From positions 7,850,120-7,914,119 of the forward strand of contig CM024190.1 in the NCBI GenBank assembly GCA_013433145.1: a stretch of 64,000 bases of DNA, written 5' to 3'. Below the pieces are notes generated by a model. The model was not told the DNA's origin. It ran no database searches and worked only from the letters and a program-made list of their open reading frames with translations. Position 1 is the stretch's first letter; each line of letters starts with the position of its first letter. The position numbers and the translations under genes were made by a program. Below are positions 12,394-27,800 of the stretch, in pieces. Source of the DNA: Ascaris suum. Lineage: Eukaryota; Nematoda; Chromadorea; Rhabditida; Ascarididae.

Positions 12394-15300
12394 AAAGCGC
12401 GAATATCAGAACCGTTCTTAGTGCTTCCGCATCTTTACGATGCACTTATAGCCGAGATATATGCCATAGAATCGTAGAGAGCAATTGTAGAGATGCTTTA
12501 TCATTTTCAGAGATGTTCTTTCAAAAATTGTTTCGAAAATATTTGTTATTAGCGTTTAAAAATTTTTTATGCGTTGATGTTGTTGTTTGTTAATTCCACT
12601 GTAAGGAATGCTTATAACGTTCACTTTACACTAATTTTAGCAATCAATTGCATAAGCGATTTCTTCTCAAACAATGAATAATATCGGAAAATTTCGTTAC
12701 GTTATGAAATATTTTTTTTATGATGAACTGTAGTGAGTAAGAGATGGCTGATTAGATAATCACATATGCTGTTCGACGTTTTAGTTGCTTTATTTTGCTT
12801 TAAATGAAACGTTTTAAAATTAGTCGAACCATCTAAGCTCATGATTTTTTTCCTTTTAAGCGTAGCATATATATTGTGTTTATTTTCACTTCCAAAATTG
12901 GCATCATCAGTTTTTTGTTGGCGGCTAAATGATTTCCTATTTTGCTTTATCACTTCATACACCGAAATCATTTGATAAGAAGCATTTGACGTTTACATTG
13001 GTAAAACGGAGACGATCGCAGCTTGTTGTTCCTTCAGCTCGTTTCAACGGAAACAATTGAAATGTTTTGTTAATTGTAACTTAAAATAACTATTCCTTTC
13101 CTTCAATAGATGTGATCAACGATCGCATTTTGCTTTTCGCAATTTCGACATCTTTTGCTGAAGGTAGTGTTTAGTTATACCCCGCAAACGTTTCTCATAA
13201 AAAGTGCTGCAGTAGTTCAGTTAATAGATAATAACATATTTATGACTTTGAAGGGTTGAAATATTGACGAGAGACATGGATAAAAGCAATGACTGTGAAA
13301 GTTAAGTGTAAACTTCTGTAAAAATTAACTGCAAATTGTAAATTATCATTTTGTGAATTAAAGATTATCAACATGCAATTACAAAAATTATAATTTCTTT
13401 TACTATTACTATCATCCAAAAATATCCAGCCAGCACATATGTATCTTAGCATTGTTTCTTCTACCTAAAGCAACTGAAGCATAAATAAAATAATCCTTTA
13501 AAAATCATCATCTATAGCTAAGAGGTCAAATCTATTCGATTCTTAAATTGGGAAATTCATCAAATCAATTGAAATAGTGCTTCAGTGAAGATTTTCTGTC
13601 TCAAATGTAGCATGAAACTTAGTATGAGCTATGCAGATGCAATCGTAGAAATTACGCAGAAATAGTCAGAGTATATAAAATCATCATCAATATTGAGGTC
13701 TTATATTTTGTTAATTTTGCTTCATAATGATCCTTTAGTTAGCGACTAAATAGAAGCCTCATCTTCCACACTCATTATTTGTTTGCCTCATCAATAAGAA
13801 CGACTTTTGACTTAATTTTTATAATAGTGTCTTGCTCGCTAAATAGCTGAAAAATCTCCATCAAATAAGAATCGTTAAATTCATTGATATTTTTTAAAGA
13901 TAATCGATAAACTTCAATGATATTTTCTATGTCACTTGGATGGAATGATGCAATCGTTGAATAGCTATTATAATGCCATCACGAGTCAATATATGTTGCT
14001 TCATTTTTGAGCGTTTTCATTGCTAAGAAAACAACCAATAATGAGTCCATCCATTTCATATACGTTCTTTACACATTTACCAATACAATCCGAAATACTT
14101 ATGTCTATTTAATACGACGTAAATTAGTTAACTAGTAAGTATATTACGACTTTTTTTTTAAGCTGGAAATTTTCCTTCATCGAGATACTTTGATGCGTCA
14201 ATGCTTTACATCGGAAATTTCAAAAAAAGAGCTGAATTGATTGTGAAGTAGTGCTTTTGTTGAAATCTTCCTTTCGTATTAAGTGTATTAAGTGCATTAA
14301 ACAATGCCACTTCATTCATCACAAAATGAAATCGTTCAGCCTCATCTCAACATAACTTATGCGGTGAATATTCTATGATATAATATTTCTTATCTATCTA
14401 ACTGTTAGTTATAGAAATATATACTCCATTTCGGGATTTCTCAATACAACGATGCACATAGATTGCCTACAAGCAGCTTTTCTTAACTCCTTTGGGAGGC
14501 GATTAATGCAGATACACTCAATACGGCTAGTGCCGACCACCTAACCAAATTTACTGTTATCTATCTCTAATACATGACTCATCTACATACTGAACGTAGT
14601 TCAATCTCATTCCATTTGTGCTATACGGCGATCGTTGTCGCATATCCTTGTTCCGAAGATTCAACAAATTAGTCTCCAATTTTCAATCATCCGATTAGAC
14701 CATTGGGAGCGCCTTAGCAAGTTCTTCGATGAGCTCGAAATGAGACCGCTGAACCGAGCACACTACCGCACCCGGTCGAATACCCATTGGGCTCATTTCA
14801 AGTCGTATACGCCTCACTGTTGCGCAATCACTTTTTCACCTCCATTTCCCACTCCAAATATCATTAAATGTTAGAAGGATGCAGCGAGCCCTTCATACTA
14901 GTCATATCTTTTTTGATTAGACATTGTAAGGATGCAAAATTTTCCATTATACACCCCCTCTGAAAACAGCACTTGCTGAAATTTCGGTTTTGATAAAAGT
15001 AGGTAATACACAAAAGCAATTGGCATCTAAAAATCATGAAAGGTATTATGCTTCATTAAGTTTACCTCTTCCTTGTTTACCATTTGAGCTGACCCCCAAT
15101 GGAAGTATGGCTACCTAAATATCATTACAATCGGTCGTTAGCATTTCAGCTTTGTTGCTGCTTCGAAAGTTGTAAGCTTCCGACTATTTCAAAGGTGGTA
15201 GATAATCGCAAATCATCCAACAAACAGTATAAGTTGAATAAAATAACACATTATTATATCAGGTATTTAAGTTTTATTACGACGTTTGGTAGCTGTTTGT

Positions 15301-18300
15301 TGCTAACACAAAGAGTGTTTGGAAAAATTCAATGAGATGAATTTAAAAAAACGCTTATTGGTAAATAACTATTCTAAATTGATTTTCTCTAATAATAAAA
15401 AGCATGGCATCGAAAATTTTGAAGCTACGATAATCAAAGTTTTATTTTTTTTTCTGGAATAATATTCCAATTGAAAGACTATCAAATATTATTTTAGGAT
15501 GTATAATTGTGTTTATATTTAAGGATCGTATTCATATGTTCTATTTCAACAAAATATTATTGCATTGTATCTTTTTTTTTAAAGAAAATCATATGTCATC
15601 ATTGATGTACTAATAATCAAACTGGTAAAATAATAAGCCATTCACTAGCGCTCAAAATGAACGAATGTATTTATGACTTTAAAATGCGCAAAAAAATTTT
15701 TCTTAATTATGAACATTTCCCATAAAATTTTTCTTCATTTATTCTCTATTGCCTTGTAAAGTTTGATATTCTCACCCTAGTACAAAGAAAACTCAACCTT
15801 TTAGTATTACTAATAAAAAATCATTGAGATGTTGAAATGTTTAGAGTTTTTGCTCACAGAGACATTTTCGGAAGTATATCACCAGATCTATGCAAAACAA
15901 ATCCTTACATAAACTTTTTCTTCTTTATTCAAGCGAATTGGAAATAAATTAAACACAAATTTCGTCGTCATTGAATTAACATTGAGCATAATTCTCTTGC
16001 TGATTGACGATGAGCTCTTTCATCGTTTGTGATTTCGATGTATAGAAGTTTTTTTTCACAATAAAATGACAATTTTATGTTAGCATGAGAATTTCCATCC
16101 CAAGCTATTGTCTATTATCTTCATTGATAATCTTTAGCTATTGTTAGCTATTGTCTTCATTGATAATCTTTCAAAAATGTGAAATTTATTCACTTAAAAG
16201 AAAAAACATGCACACCATTGAAAATTGATGCACTTTTTGAGGCAATTTACATAAGAAGTGTTGCAATTTCTATTTTATAGAATTTTTTTTTTTTTAAATT
16301 AAGAGAAACTTTTTCAAATATTCTCAAATTATTTATATTCTCAATTAGTGAATATTCTCGAATTCTCGAAATGCAATGGTGCAATTGAAATTTCCAATTA
16401 CGAAAAGCAAAAATTCTATAAAAGTGCAATATTTGAACACCGTTAACTATTAAAAATTGCAATAACTGATATATGCATATGCAATCCATATGCAATTTAT
16501 GTGTTTTCATCGATAAATTGACCTTACAACAAAAAAAAAAACCAAAAAAAAAACAACGAACAAAGACGAATAAAAAAGATTTGAGCTCATGATAAAGGAT
16601 TTTTCTTTCACAACAGTACCACTATGTGAACGACAATCGCCTAACGAAACGATTTTATCATTTGAAATGAAATTCGATCGTCTATCTTTGAACAACTTAG
16701 TGGGTCGCAATGAAGACAATGACACGATTCGAAGTGATTAAGATGAGAGGTAATTTTTCCACATTGAAGTACACAAATATTTTTTTTCTCATTGAGTAGC
16801 AATTCGTAATGAAGCTTTTGTTTGAATTTTTTTCTCCTTTTTTTTTTTTTTTTTAAATTTGCCAATAGCGCAACATATAACATTAAGTACTTTTAATGCA
16901 AAAAAAAAAACAACTAACATTGATTATCAATAATAAAAGAAGAATGAATTTTATTTGATGATTTGCTAAACATTATCGTTTAATTTGAAATAATTTAATA
17001 AGAGTGCATGAGTGAATGTATAATTAGAGCATGAATTATGTTCGATGAGTTCGCCAATCAAAACGATGAATAAAAACGATTGATTTTTTTTTTATCCACA
17101 TGAAAAACTTTGTCAACTTATTAGATTTGTGATCATAAAGTACCTAGTTATGTTATTTCTCCCTTCACAACTGTCTGATATTATCAAATTTGTGAAGGTA
17201 TTTCCTCTGTCGATAGTCTTAGCTTTATGCAATCGAGAAATGTTTAAATCCTACAAATTAGAAATAAATGAAATTTAAAACACCTACGCAAGATAATAGC
17301 GAATCTCAGTTGAATAGAAAATTTGAATAAACAGCTAAAAAAAAAAGTTAACATCGATATCAGACAAAGATTTATTCGTAACGAATTTCGATCCAGTAAA
17401 TCGGATATTCGCTCAAGTAATTAGAGATTTGAGAAAAGAGCACAACGGGCTAAAAGTATGACCATCTTGCTCTATCTTCGACGAGCAATTCACTAAGAAA
17501 TTGTTCTTTAAAATGCTAATTTCACTTCTTTTTTTTTTTTTTTTTTTTTCGGCAGTCAGCATTATTCTTCGTTTGTATAAGCGAACTTATCATCCGCAAC
17601 GATGGAAACAATTTATCCTATCGTTGATGAAATTTTATATGAATATATTATGTCGATTTCATGATAATATTACTGTTCAATTGTATTTCATTTTCTACAA
17701 CTTTAGATGTGCACCCGATAAAAACACTCATTATTGATTTCCCATTTTCGCTACTGCTCATTTTACAAAAGATTTAGAGCAAAAGAAAGAAAATTCACTC
17801 AAATCTATTCGCTGCTAATTTCTCTTCACTTACCTCCTCAATCTTATGGTTCTTTCACAGAAATATAAGGTTTATTATTTATTTTTTAGGAGCTTACTCC
17901 AGAATACTTTTTATTTCGTTTAAAATTCAGTGAAATAACAGTGCTCAAATACTTACTTTCGCCGAATTGTAAAGTTTCCTTATTTATCTGACCTTTACTT
18001 AAATCTACCTGCTGCGAAATTGGTTTTTCTTCGACAAGTTACCGACAAATACAGCGAATCCAAACCACTGATGATGATTTTGCACTGACACACCACACTG
18101 CGATCGTTTATGCGCATTGCGCGTCCATTTTAACGTGTCGTTTCCTGTGAATAAGGCGAGCAAATGATGTTGCTGTTGGTGGCCATACTGTAAACACCTA
18201 ATGATTTGGTAAAATGAGATTGAAAAATTATCGCATATTTTAAAAAAAAGTAACCATTACAAATTTGACCATCTTTGCTTTCCACATATCATTTGCTGTC

Positions 18301-21300
18301 AGTTCTCCAAAAAAGATTTAATAAATAGAAATCGGCCATTCACCTTTTTTTTTTTTTTTAAGTGAAATCGCCTGTTTTGTTTTCGGTACTCTTGTTCACC
18401 GATGCGGTTGATAAGCGTTTATGACAGCGATGAGAAATTAACGATACACCTGAACAACTATAAAGGAAATACTGCAACCACAATATGCTCTATACAGAAT
18501 TGTTAGTTGAGTGCATAAATCGTTTGTAGTGTATTCGAAAAGAGATGAAGATGAAGATTTCGTATTGCATTTAGGATGAAAACAATTTGCAATTCGTGGA
18601 TCGTTTGGCAAAGCGAACAATGAGATCAATAGGAAGCGTGGGCTGTATGGTGAGCCCGATGTGCAACAACTGTGCACATTGTTCACATTCCACAAACACC
18701 ACTCCGTTCGGCTATATGTGTTCAACTACCAACACAAAATCCCTATAGCGAAATTCACATCGAACAATCGAGGGATTCAATTCGAAAATATTAGCTTTAC
18801 TTATATTTTATCTTGTATATCCGATTCTATTAATTGTACGTTTTAATTTGTTCTTTTAGGTTGAATGACGCATTTTACCGATAGAGTTTTACCTCTTCCA
18901 CTTATCCACAAATGTTTGTATGAAAATTATTGAGATGCTGTCTTGTCAAATTGTTTTGCAGGTAGTAGTTCATTGTTTTTTGCTAGTTTTATCTCATCTT
19001 TACAAAAAAAAAAAACACCTTTATATCACTTCGAAATAATCCTACCTGTGAATGTTGTTTCATATTGTGCCACATTCCATACCTCTACGTCATCCTACGT
19101 GATGAGGTTTCTTATCGTTCTGTTGCTCGTCTGTTTCACGTGTACATCATCCTGCTGCAATCGTTTAATTCGTGTTCTCTCTTCACGTCACTATATTTTA
19201 TAATAAAATCAAACCGCTTCAAGCAAATGCATCATATAGTTATAAAATTTAACAAGCATTTATTGACTTTAAACAGAATCGAGGAGATGATTAGGTAAAA
19301 CACTATTGCCAATGTTCACTTGAAATTTAACATCTCACCGAATACAGCCAAATTTAAATCCTTGTTCGCCAACGTTCATTTGAGTATCGGTTTCACTTGC
19401 ATGTGGTGGAGTAGAACTGTTTTTCGTCCCTTCCTTTATTCCATCTAACTTGCCGCCTTATCTAAATTTACCTTATTTCCCTATTTGTTATCCGTATATT
19501 TCCACTTTTTCCCATTGTTTTATTTCGAGCCATTGTTGCTGTTCGAAAATATGCTCTAATACGGCAATATGCGTCCACCCACACTGTCATTACTTTGCTT
19601 AGAGAGATCTAGCATTCTTCGCCGAAACGTTTGGCCAAAATACTGGTACCATGAGGCATTTGCGCCTGGGAATGTTTGCGCAGTGGGCGCCAGCGCTGTG
19701 GCGCAGATACCTAACGCCACGTTGTGTTATCAAGAAAGTTTCTTAGGAAATGATCGCTCAAGGTGAATAACAATTGATGACAGCAAATGCCAGATGGAAG
19801 ACGGACTTGAATTCCTCATGTTTTAGGTTCAGAAATAATAATTTCTCAAAAATTAGGAGAATAGTGGATTATATGTCTCTTGATTGGTTTTCTTGGTTTT
19901 AATGGGCGTCTACTTATCATGGGCGCTATATATTTGCATCAGACTAGTGTATATTTCAATTGGTTTTGCTACCTTTCAACAATTTACACTACCAAAAATA
20001 TGAGTACAACAAATGCACCTCGAAATTATAATGTTCACGGTCGCAACTTGGGATATAAGGCTTTGCACCCGTCACTGTGGCTATTAGTTGAACCTTTCGT
20101 GCCGCTAAGCTATAACATAGCAATGAGCTAAACAATTCTAAGATAGTAAAAAATAAAACGATCACTCATCTGATATGAAGATTACCAAGAGCTTTTCCGC
20201 ACCCCGCTTTATTCACCTTCCGACTTGTATCTCGAGGAGAGCAGAGAAGTTACTAAAGAGGATGCAATATGGAGACCTAGGACCTACGTACTCGCAAAGA
20301 ACAATCGTCATCACCGCTCAACATGAGCAGATTCAGTCATCGCCGTCCTTCTGAACATCGTGAGATATGTAATATTCATGCTCATATGTTTAAACTTCTA
20401 AGTAGCAAAATCATTCATATAATTTCAAATACATTAAGAAATGAAGAAAGAAAAAATGCCTTGTGTAATGGGAAGAAAATCGCATTTCGCATTTGCATTC
20501 ACGTGAGCAAGCTGTGCAACAATCTTCTGCCAAGAGTTCAACGTTGAGATAGAGCGGAAATCAGTAAGAAGACTCTATAAACTCAAAAGTTTGAGGAGGA
20601 CGTCAGTTGTCCGCTCATATAATAGTTGATGTACTGATTTCGTTTGAATCCATAAGAAATAAATCCATAAATCCATAAGACAAATTATTGGGGTGTTGTA
20701 TCTAGCAACACAACCGCTCAGCATTACAACTGTTTAAACTCTTCCGTCACAGCGCAAGTGTCACGAAACGCTGCAGTGATGCTTTGATGCATGAATATCG
20801 CCTCACGATACAACTGGTTGGAATAAATTGAGTAGCTCTGATTTCACTCCCAGAAGGTTTAAAAAAGGTGATTCAACCGAAATTAAGTAGACAAAAGAAC
20901 GAAGTTGAATAGAGATAAAATATCGGTAGCAAAGCTAATGAAATCTGACAGCTGAGCGAATTAGGAAGAAGAAAAATGAGCGCAGTTGGATTGAGGAAGA
21001 AAATAATTATTCGAAGGGTAAAGTAGGCAGGAAAAAGAGTCGGATTAAGCTTAATGAAAAAGTTTTGTCAAATAAGGTATTTATAGGTTAACTGTTCGTT
21101 TTTCCTCCGCTTTCCTTAACATACAGAAGGAAAATTCCATTTCGCTTGCATAATCAAAGCAGCGAATACAGTATTATTAAATCCTTTGCTAAATAATTGC
21201 TGAAGTCTTACTGATCCGCTGACAAGAATAAAATTCGAGAAATATTTATAGCATTCATGAGAAAATTAAATTACAGAAGCATCATAATTTATAAAATTTC

Positions 21301-24300
21301 GCTAAAGTAGCCAGAAATATATCGTCATAAGAAACTTTTTTAAAAATATGTTTAATTAAAATATTATACGCTCATGAAATATTCGCTTTTTTTTTTGTAA
21401 TTGCTCTTTCACATTTTCTTTTTTTTTTTCTTAATTTTTTAATTTCGTATGATTCGTTTCATGTGAAATACATTCGTGGATATTCCCATTGTAATTCCAT
21501 CTTGATTTTCTTGAGGCATTCTTTATCTAATATTTATATGGGCGTATGTCTATGTTTTTTTTTTTCCATTTCTTTCATTACTCCTATACGTCTTTTCTAT
21601 GCCTTTCGTTTATGTTTATGTGTACTTTAATCCTATTTGAGGTGTTGAATAAAAAGATGCACATGAGGACTGAAGTTATTGAAGTACTAGTAATAGTACG
21701 GCCCATAATCGAACTGATCAACTAAAAGACGACCTTACAATCAGAGCTAAAGTTTTCATCCTTCCCGCTGAGATGTGAACGGCATCTTCCAGATTGAAGA
21801 CTCAATTTCTGGGATTTGCTGACAGTCTAAGCCCTTCATATCTAAGTCGAGCATTGAAATCAGGTGATTCTCCTGTCGTATTTTCATTCTGTAGAGTCAG
21901 TTGATGATTTCAGTGCTGAATTCAAGTAATCGGATATTTGTATCTTTATGCTGAAAACCTTTTCATTCTCTTCCTGTTATGAATTCTGTGACGATTTGAA
22001 CACTACCAAGTAGAACTGCATGGCAGAAAAAAAAACCCCTAGTTCCTGAAAATCATATCTCACATCTGCATGTTTTCGACCAGAAAATCTCTTGGAGTTC
22101 TAAGCATTTCTGAGTCGACTTACTGAGAGGCAATATTACTAGTATTGGATATCATATTACGGCGTGCCGATTCCAGTGTTTCGTTGGGTAGGAAATGTAG
22201 AGCTAAAATATAGCATTTTTCGGCATGTATCATCATTTCTTGCGGGTGCTGGCTGAGATCAAATGTAGTTAGCTTCATTCTTCTTTCCACGTATTACGAA
22301 GACCGATAAAAGCGAGTAAAGATGGTAAAATTCATTTACGATAGCTGTTACGGGCGAAGCAGTGATAACACCAATTTAAAACAATATTTGGCATGAAGCG
22401 TGCAAAAAATAGTGCCAAAAGAAGTAATAACTCATAGTGCACTTCTCTGCTGTAAGGAACTCTTATCTCTTATTACAAGTTCAAGCGCATAAGTTGAAAT
22501 TTTTGCATGCAACCTGATTGCTAATCAATGCTTGTAAGATTCTAGAAAGCCCAACGAAATACGATCGAAGGAAATACGAAAATCATCATTAGGTACTATC
22601 ACTTTGACAGGAAATTTGTCTATGCGTGTGGGATAGAATGGGAATAGACCTGGTCTGATGGTAACATGTTGTTACCTTTAAAGTATTAGAATAATTTCAT
22701 TTTCTCATATGGTATATGGCAATCACTTGCAGACATTTAAAACAAGACTGGAGTTTTAGAACAACATAAAGAATCTCGTAATGACTTCTACGGGCATAAC
22801 AATTGCCCAGTGTTGCTGACATCAAAAAGAATTTTGAATTCACGCTATCCTAGATATACTGGAAATTCAAAGATATTTTCCTTCGCACTCCTCGGGGTTT
22901 CTGTCCAAAGTGGATGAAACGGAAACGAGATGGGAGAAGACAGGAATTGATGGCGAAAATCCCTCAATAATATCACCAATAAGAATTTCAACAACTATGG
23001 AATACTGACGAAACCCGTTGCTTCATAGTTTTCTGAACGAATCGAATAGTCAATTGGTGTAAATAAAAACGAGAAAAAAAAAAGCCACACACAGTGGATT
23101 GCTTTAAGCGTTCATTGCACAGATGTTAGGGGGGGTGCTTAGCAGCAGCGGAATTTTGGGTGCAATATTCGAACGACTAAACGCTCAATGGAAAACATTT
23201 CAAAATGATAAATGTAAACTTTTGAGGAAAATATTTATGTCGTTATTTTGTGTTATTGATCACGTTGGAGAATGCTATCATTTTCACTATTTGCATAAAC
23301 TTTATTTTTGAACTTTCACTTTCACCTAAAACTTTCACTTTACCGACACCTAAAAAGTTTTATTTTTCATTACTCGTCTTGAATCATTTCATTTGAGAAA
23401 TACAAAATTAGCACTTCACTTATCACAGCAATTTTTCTTTGTTTATCCTTCATTTTCCTTCTCATACGATCATTTTCTACTATATTCCTGCAATTTCGCT
23501 TATCGAATGTGCTTATGATTATCATTACCACACAAGTGATACACAATTCATTTCCACTGTCATAGACGTTTTCATCCTATTTCATCTGTTGGTTGTTGGA
23601 TGGTTCACGTTCAATTGCCTGTTCCCTTCACATATCACTGTGCATATGCAGTTTTCTTTATTCATCGAATAAACATAGTTCTGTGCTCTTGAATCAACTT
23701 GGTGTTTTCAGCTCACCGCACAGAAAATCGCTCTCATAGGAAGTTGTCAGCAGTCTCAAAACGATATCTTACTCCTTCTCACCAATATCAATCAACATTA
23801 CTTATATCTGAACAAATAATTGCATTCCCTCGGAGAATTCTTTCAGTAGTAGTTCAAGACGTATGTTGGATGCAACACCGATTGACATCCTGTGAAGTTC
23901 TACCAGTTCGTTTGGCCAAGTTATCAAAACCAGCTTTTTAGAAATTCCAACTAACAGCTGAAAGGGATTTGCTGTGTGGTGGATGTGGACTGTTGCTGGG
24001 CTGTGGGATTTAAATTGTAGTGGTAAGCAGTAAGTTGCGTTGTTGGGTGGGGGTGGGGGGGCGGGGGGTAACGGTTGCGCATTTGCGCGTGGAGCGGTTA
24101 GGAACAGGTGTTGTGAGATGAAGTACGGTGCGAAGCGAAAGGGCTGCGGTTTCATTTGTCACCGTAAATTTCACATTACATAGCAATCCCAGGTTCCTCA
24201 CCTTCCCCTTTCTTCCCTGTAGTCCTACTTCTAAAATTATTAGAAAGCTTCGAGAGACGAAGGTTTTGACGTTCCTTCACTTCCTAGTAAAGGCGTTCAA

Positions 24301-26776
24301 TAGAGAAGGTTACAGGTATCATTAGACAGGTGGAATATATATTTTCCAGTGCATGTGGAAAGTCGCGGCGATCAGTCGGACACATAAGCTGGTTTCTCTC
24401 GACACATTGCCTGCAGCAATTTTCGCAACACGGCAGCGAGCAGCTATGGCTGCTTCTAACAGAGAACAACCAACACTTACTTAACAGCGCTTTTTGCTGA
24501 AAACGTTTATGAGATTCTCCTGTCTTCCATTTTGCTAACTTTAGGGGGCAAAGACCCAATCAAAAATTGTGAATACTGGTAAGGCAAATCTGTTGCATCT
24601 TTGCTCCTCTTCAACTCCTGTTTTTCTTCGCGCATTGAATAACGGTGGCTTCTTTGGGAGCACTACTTTGCCTTTACCTCTCCTATGGTCACCTGTCAAG
24701 CACTTCCTCTCATAAACATTCCTTTTGGCTCAGATCTGCATTAACGCTTTTGGGAGGCAAACCCACAGCAGTATGACACGTAAAGTCTTACCTAACGAAC
24801 ACCTTCCATCGCCTTCCACCCTCCTCAGTTATTCACCTAATCATAATATTCATGACTCTCCCAGAAAGTTTACAGCACATTTGCTCGTTTTTCAACATTT
24901 CATGGTTGAATTCCCAAAAACACAATTTCGATTTCTACGAGGTATATTGAGCGCATCCATACGCATGCAAAAAATCATTGAATCTAGACTACCCATAAAC
25001 GAGTTTCGCTATATTTTTTTGCAGAAGTTAGGCAGCCAGCAGAACTTTCTAATGAATGCGGCCAATTTGAAGCTAAAAGTTTTCAAATTGAGCCGGTGGA
25101 CTAAAATTTTGTTCAGCTAAACCTGCAAAACTTTACAGGATTACATCATGGACGCTATCTGTTGGTTGAAGCAAGCGGTGTACATATAAATATTGCGACA
25201 TTGTTTGCAAAAGACAGTTCAACTGTTCGATAGATCATGAACGGAATTGCAATTGTCCAGCTTTCCTGGATAATTTCATTCCTCCGTCAATGATAAGCTC
25301 AATTTGAAGTTTAAGTTTGCTGTCAAGTTGCACAATGCGCTATAAGCGAACAATAAAAAATCAACCAAGTTCGCATACAATGCACGACGCAATATAAAAA
25401 AGATTTTATTATGTTGCAGTCATGTTGGAGTACAGGTATTTCCAGCCTTATGCGCAATTTACCACTGGCCACAGTTTGCGATACGGTGAGTAACTTCCAC
25501 CTGTAACTGGTCAAGCTGATGAACGACTCTCAAACCATTCCCCAAGTCATAAAACAGATGCTGTCGTATACCACAATCTGCCAAAAGTTCCTCCTTCGCA
25601 GGGTGTTCGGCTGCGTTCACTAGAGTCGAACAATCGCACTGCCCTCTTCAACGGCTAGGTGAACGTAATGTGAAGTCGATAGGAGAAATATTGGAGGAAC
25701 TGAACGCTAATGAAGTCCACTGACGATGTTCTCCATTGAAGTGGTCAATCATAAAAAGCGATGTCTAGCCGACGTTTTTTTTTTTCAGTAATAGCCGCGA
25801 AGTTGCACATGTATTGTGTCTGAGTCGTTTGCTGAAATGTTCATGAAAATTTAATTCTGTTTATATTCATTCACCTCGTTTCGCTGAGGTCCGTAAAGAA
25901 CCCTCTACGAAAAGCAGAGATGATCCATCTGTGCTTTTACATTATGAAAATCAGGCAATAAGGCGTGACTAATGCGTTTCTAGGCAATAGAGGGGGTAGC
26001 ACTTTGAAAGGTCAACGGGGACTGAGCATAGCGGTCAAGTATTTTAGCGCTTCCTTCCTGATTCCACACTTTCCTCCTTCCTCACCTGCAACTCCTGAGA
26101 CGCGAAACGTTATAGCGATAGTAGCGGAGTGCGATCATGTTTATAGTTTGTACGATTTAATGCAGAGAACAGTGTAAGCAAAGTGAGCGGTTTGTAATCC
26201 CTCATCAAAAGTGAATCTCCCGACATAAATGCAGTATTAGAAAGAAAAACAAGGTAGTCGATTTTGACCTTAATTTCTTCCAAAAAGAATGTTGAGGTAA
26301 CATAGCAATTCTGGTCAAGAAGCATATCGCCACAGGCTACGTGAAGCCGCACCTCAATAGATGGGCGACAAAAAGGTTTATGTAGATTTTGTATATGATT
26401 GGAGATTTCGCTGAACAGGCGAACTGCACATCAACAGTGATCAAAGATTTTCTTGAGGCAATGATTGTTTATAAAATTTCTGTTGTTGTTGGTAACCTCA
26501 AAAGGGCAACTAACATTCTATTAATGAACAATGTTACTTTGATATCCCGGGTATTAGTTAACCATTATTTCTCCACCTGGCGTGCTGATTTCCGCCTTCG
26601 GAGTGGTAAGCCTGCGAAAAACTAAAGTGTTTACCTTTGCCTCGGTGACGAAAAGCAGTACATATGATGACAACCTCCAGCTCCACATCAGTCAAGCAGC
26701 TGGCGCCTTACAACAAAAAAAAAAAGAGAATGGGACAAAAAGTACAGATGGTTCGATTAAGCTCGAAAGTAATTCG
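12394..26776. other. Long AT-rich gene desert
   Basis: Poly-A/T runs (e.g. 16,531-16,553, 16,838-16,854, 17,528-17,549) and one small tandem duplication (16,103). Short open frames occur throughout, the best being 24,725-25,120 (+, 131 codons), but none shows a recognisable domain or a chain of phase-matched exons. The first 5-10 kb could be primary transcript downstream of mir-133. Confidence 0.55.
16103..16171. repeat. Imperfect tandem duplication
   Basis: AGCTATTGTC and TCTTCATTGATAATCTTT occur twice in the same order (16,103-16,135 and about 16,146-16,171), the second copy lacking a five-base TATTA insert. Confidence 0.85.
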
Positions 26777-27800
26777 TTTTGACCTTCCCTCCTTTTGATC
26801 TTCCCTCATTTTCACTCCAGCGATTTTGATCTACCCTTGACTTTGGCCTTCCCTTGTTTTCATCTTAGCTGACTTTGATCTTGCCTGATTTTGATCTTCC
26901 ATAATTTTGACGTTACTTCATTTTGATCTTACCTCATTTTGATTTACTCTGATTTTGATGTTCCCTAGTTTTGTTCTTCCCTCCTTTTGATCTTAGCTGA
27001 TTTTTATCTACCCTCATTTTGATCTCGTCTTGCCTGATTTTGATCTACCCTGATTTCGATCTACCCCGATTTTATCTTCCCTGGTTTTGATCTAATCTGG
27101 TTTTGGCCCTCCTTGATTTTGATCTACCCTCATTTTGATCTTCCTTGACTTTCTGCCCCTGAATTTGATATATCCTGATCTTGGTTACCCCCCTCTTGAT
27201 TATACCTGGTTATTTTGATCTACCGCGTTTTTGATCTGCCCTGGTTTTGCTCTCCCTGAATTTGATCTATCCTAATTCTGATCTCCCCTCACCTTGTTCA
27301 AGTCTGTTTTTCGTCTTGCTTGATTTCGATCTACCCCGATTTTGATGTTCCCTCGTTTTGATCTTCCTTCTTTTTGACATTGGTTCATTTTTATCTACCC
27401 TCATTCTGATCTTCCTTGATTTTCGTCTTCCCCCACTTTGGTCTTTCCTCATTTTCATCTTGGCTGGTTTTGATCTACCCTGATTTTGATCTCCCCTGGT
27501 TTTGATCTTCCCTGATTTTCGCCTTGTGTGATTTTGATCTTTGCTGATTCTCGTCCTGCCTTGTTTTGATCTACCCTGATTTAACCTGCCCTGATTTTGA
27601 TCTTTCCTCATTCTCACTTTATTCGACTTTGATCTTGCTTGATTTTCATCTCCTTGATTTTGATCTACCCTGATTTTTATCTTCGTTGGTTTCGTCTTCC
27701 CTGATTCTGATCTTCACGAGCTTTGATGTTCCCTGATTTCGGTCTTTCTTGATTTTGATCTTGCGTGGTTTTGATCTTTTTTTGATTTTGATCCTTGTTT
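26777..27800. repeat. Minisatellite of about 1 kb, 16-base unit (consensus near TTTTGATCTTCCCTGA)
   Basis: Roughly 64 tandem, diverged copies of a 16-base unit on the plus strand, with GATCT(A/T)CCCTGA at its core; a few units carry one-base changes or short indels. Because 16 is not a multiple of three, a minus-strand frame open at 27,267-27,617 cycles through all three phases and shows a 16-residue period (K-I-K-T-R-x-D-Q-N-x-G-R-S-K-S-x). That open frame is a by-product of the repeat, not evidence of a gene. No homology to a named satellite is known to me. Confidence 0.9.

Noticed and set aside
20495..20520. GTGAGCAAGCTG has a miR-87 seed; a similar minus-strand match lies near 15,855.
   Set aside because: No pairing arm at either site.
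20680..20725. ATTGGGGTGTTGTATCTAGCA followed by ACACAAC looks a little like a transposon terminal repeat.
   Set aside because: No matching inverted copy and no transposase frame nearby.
27267..27617. 116-codon Lys/Arg/Gln-rich open frame.
   Set aside because: Explained fully by the 16-base minisatellite.
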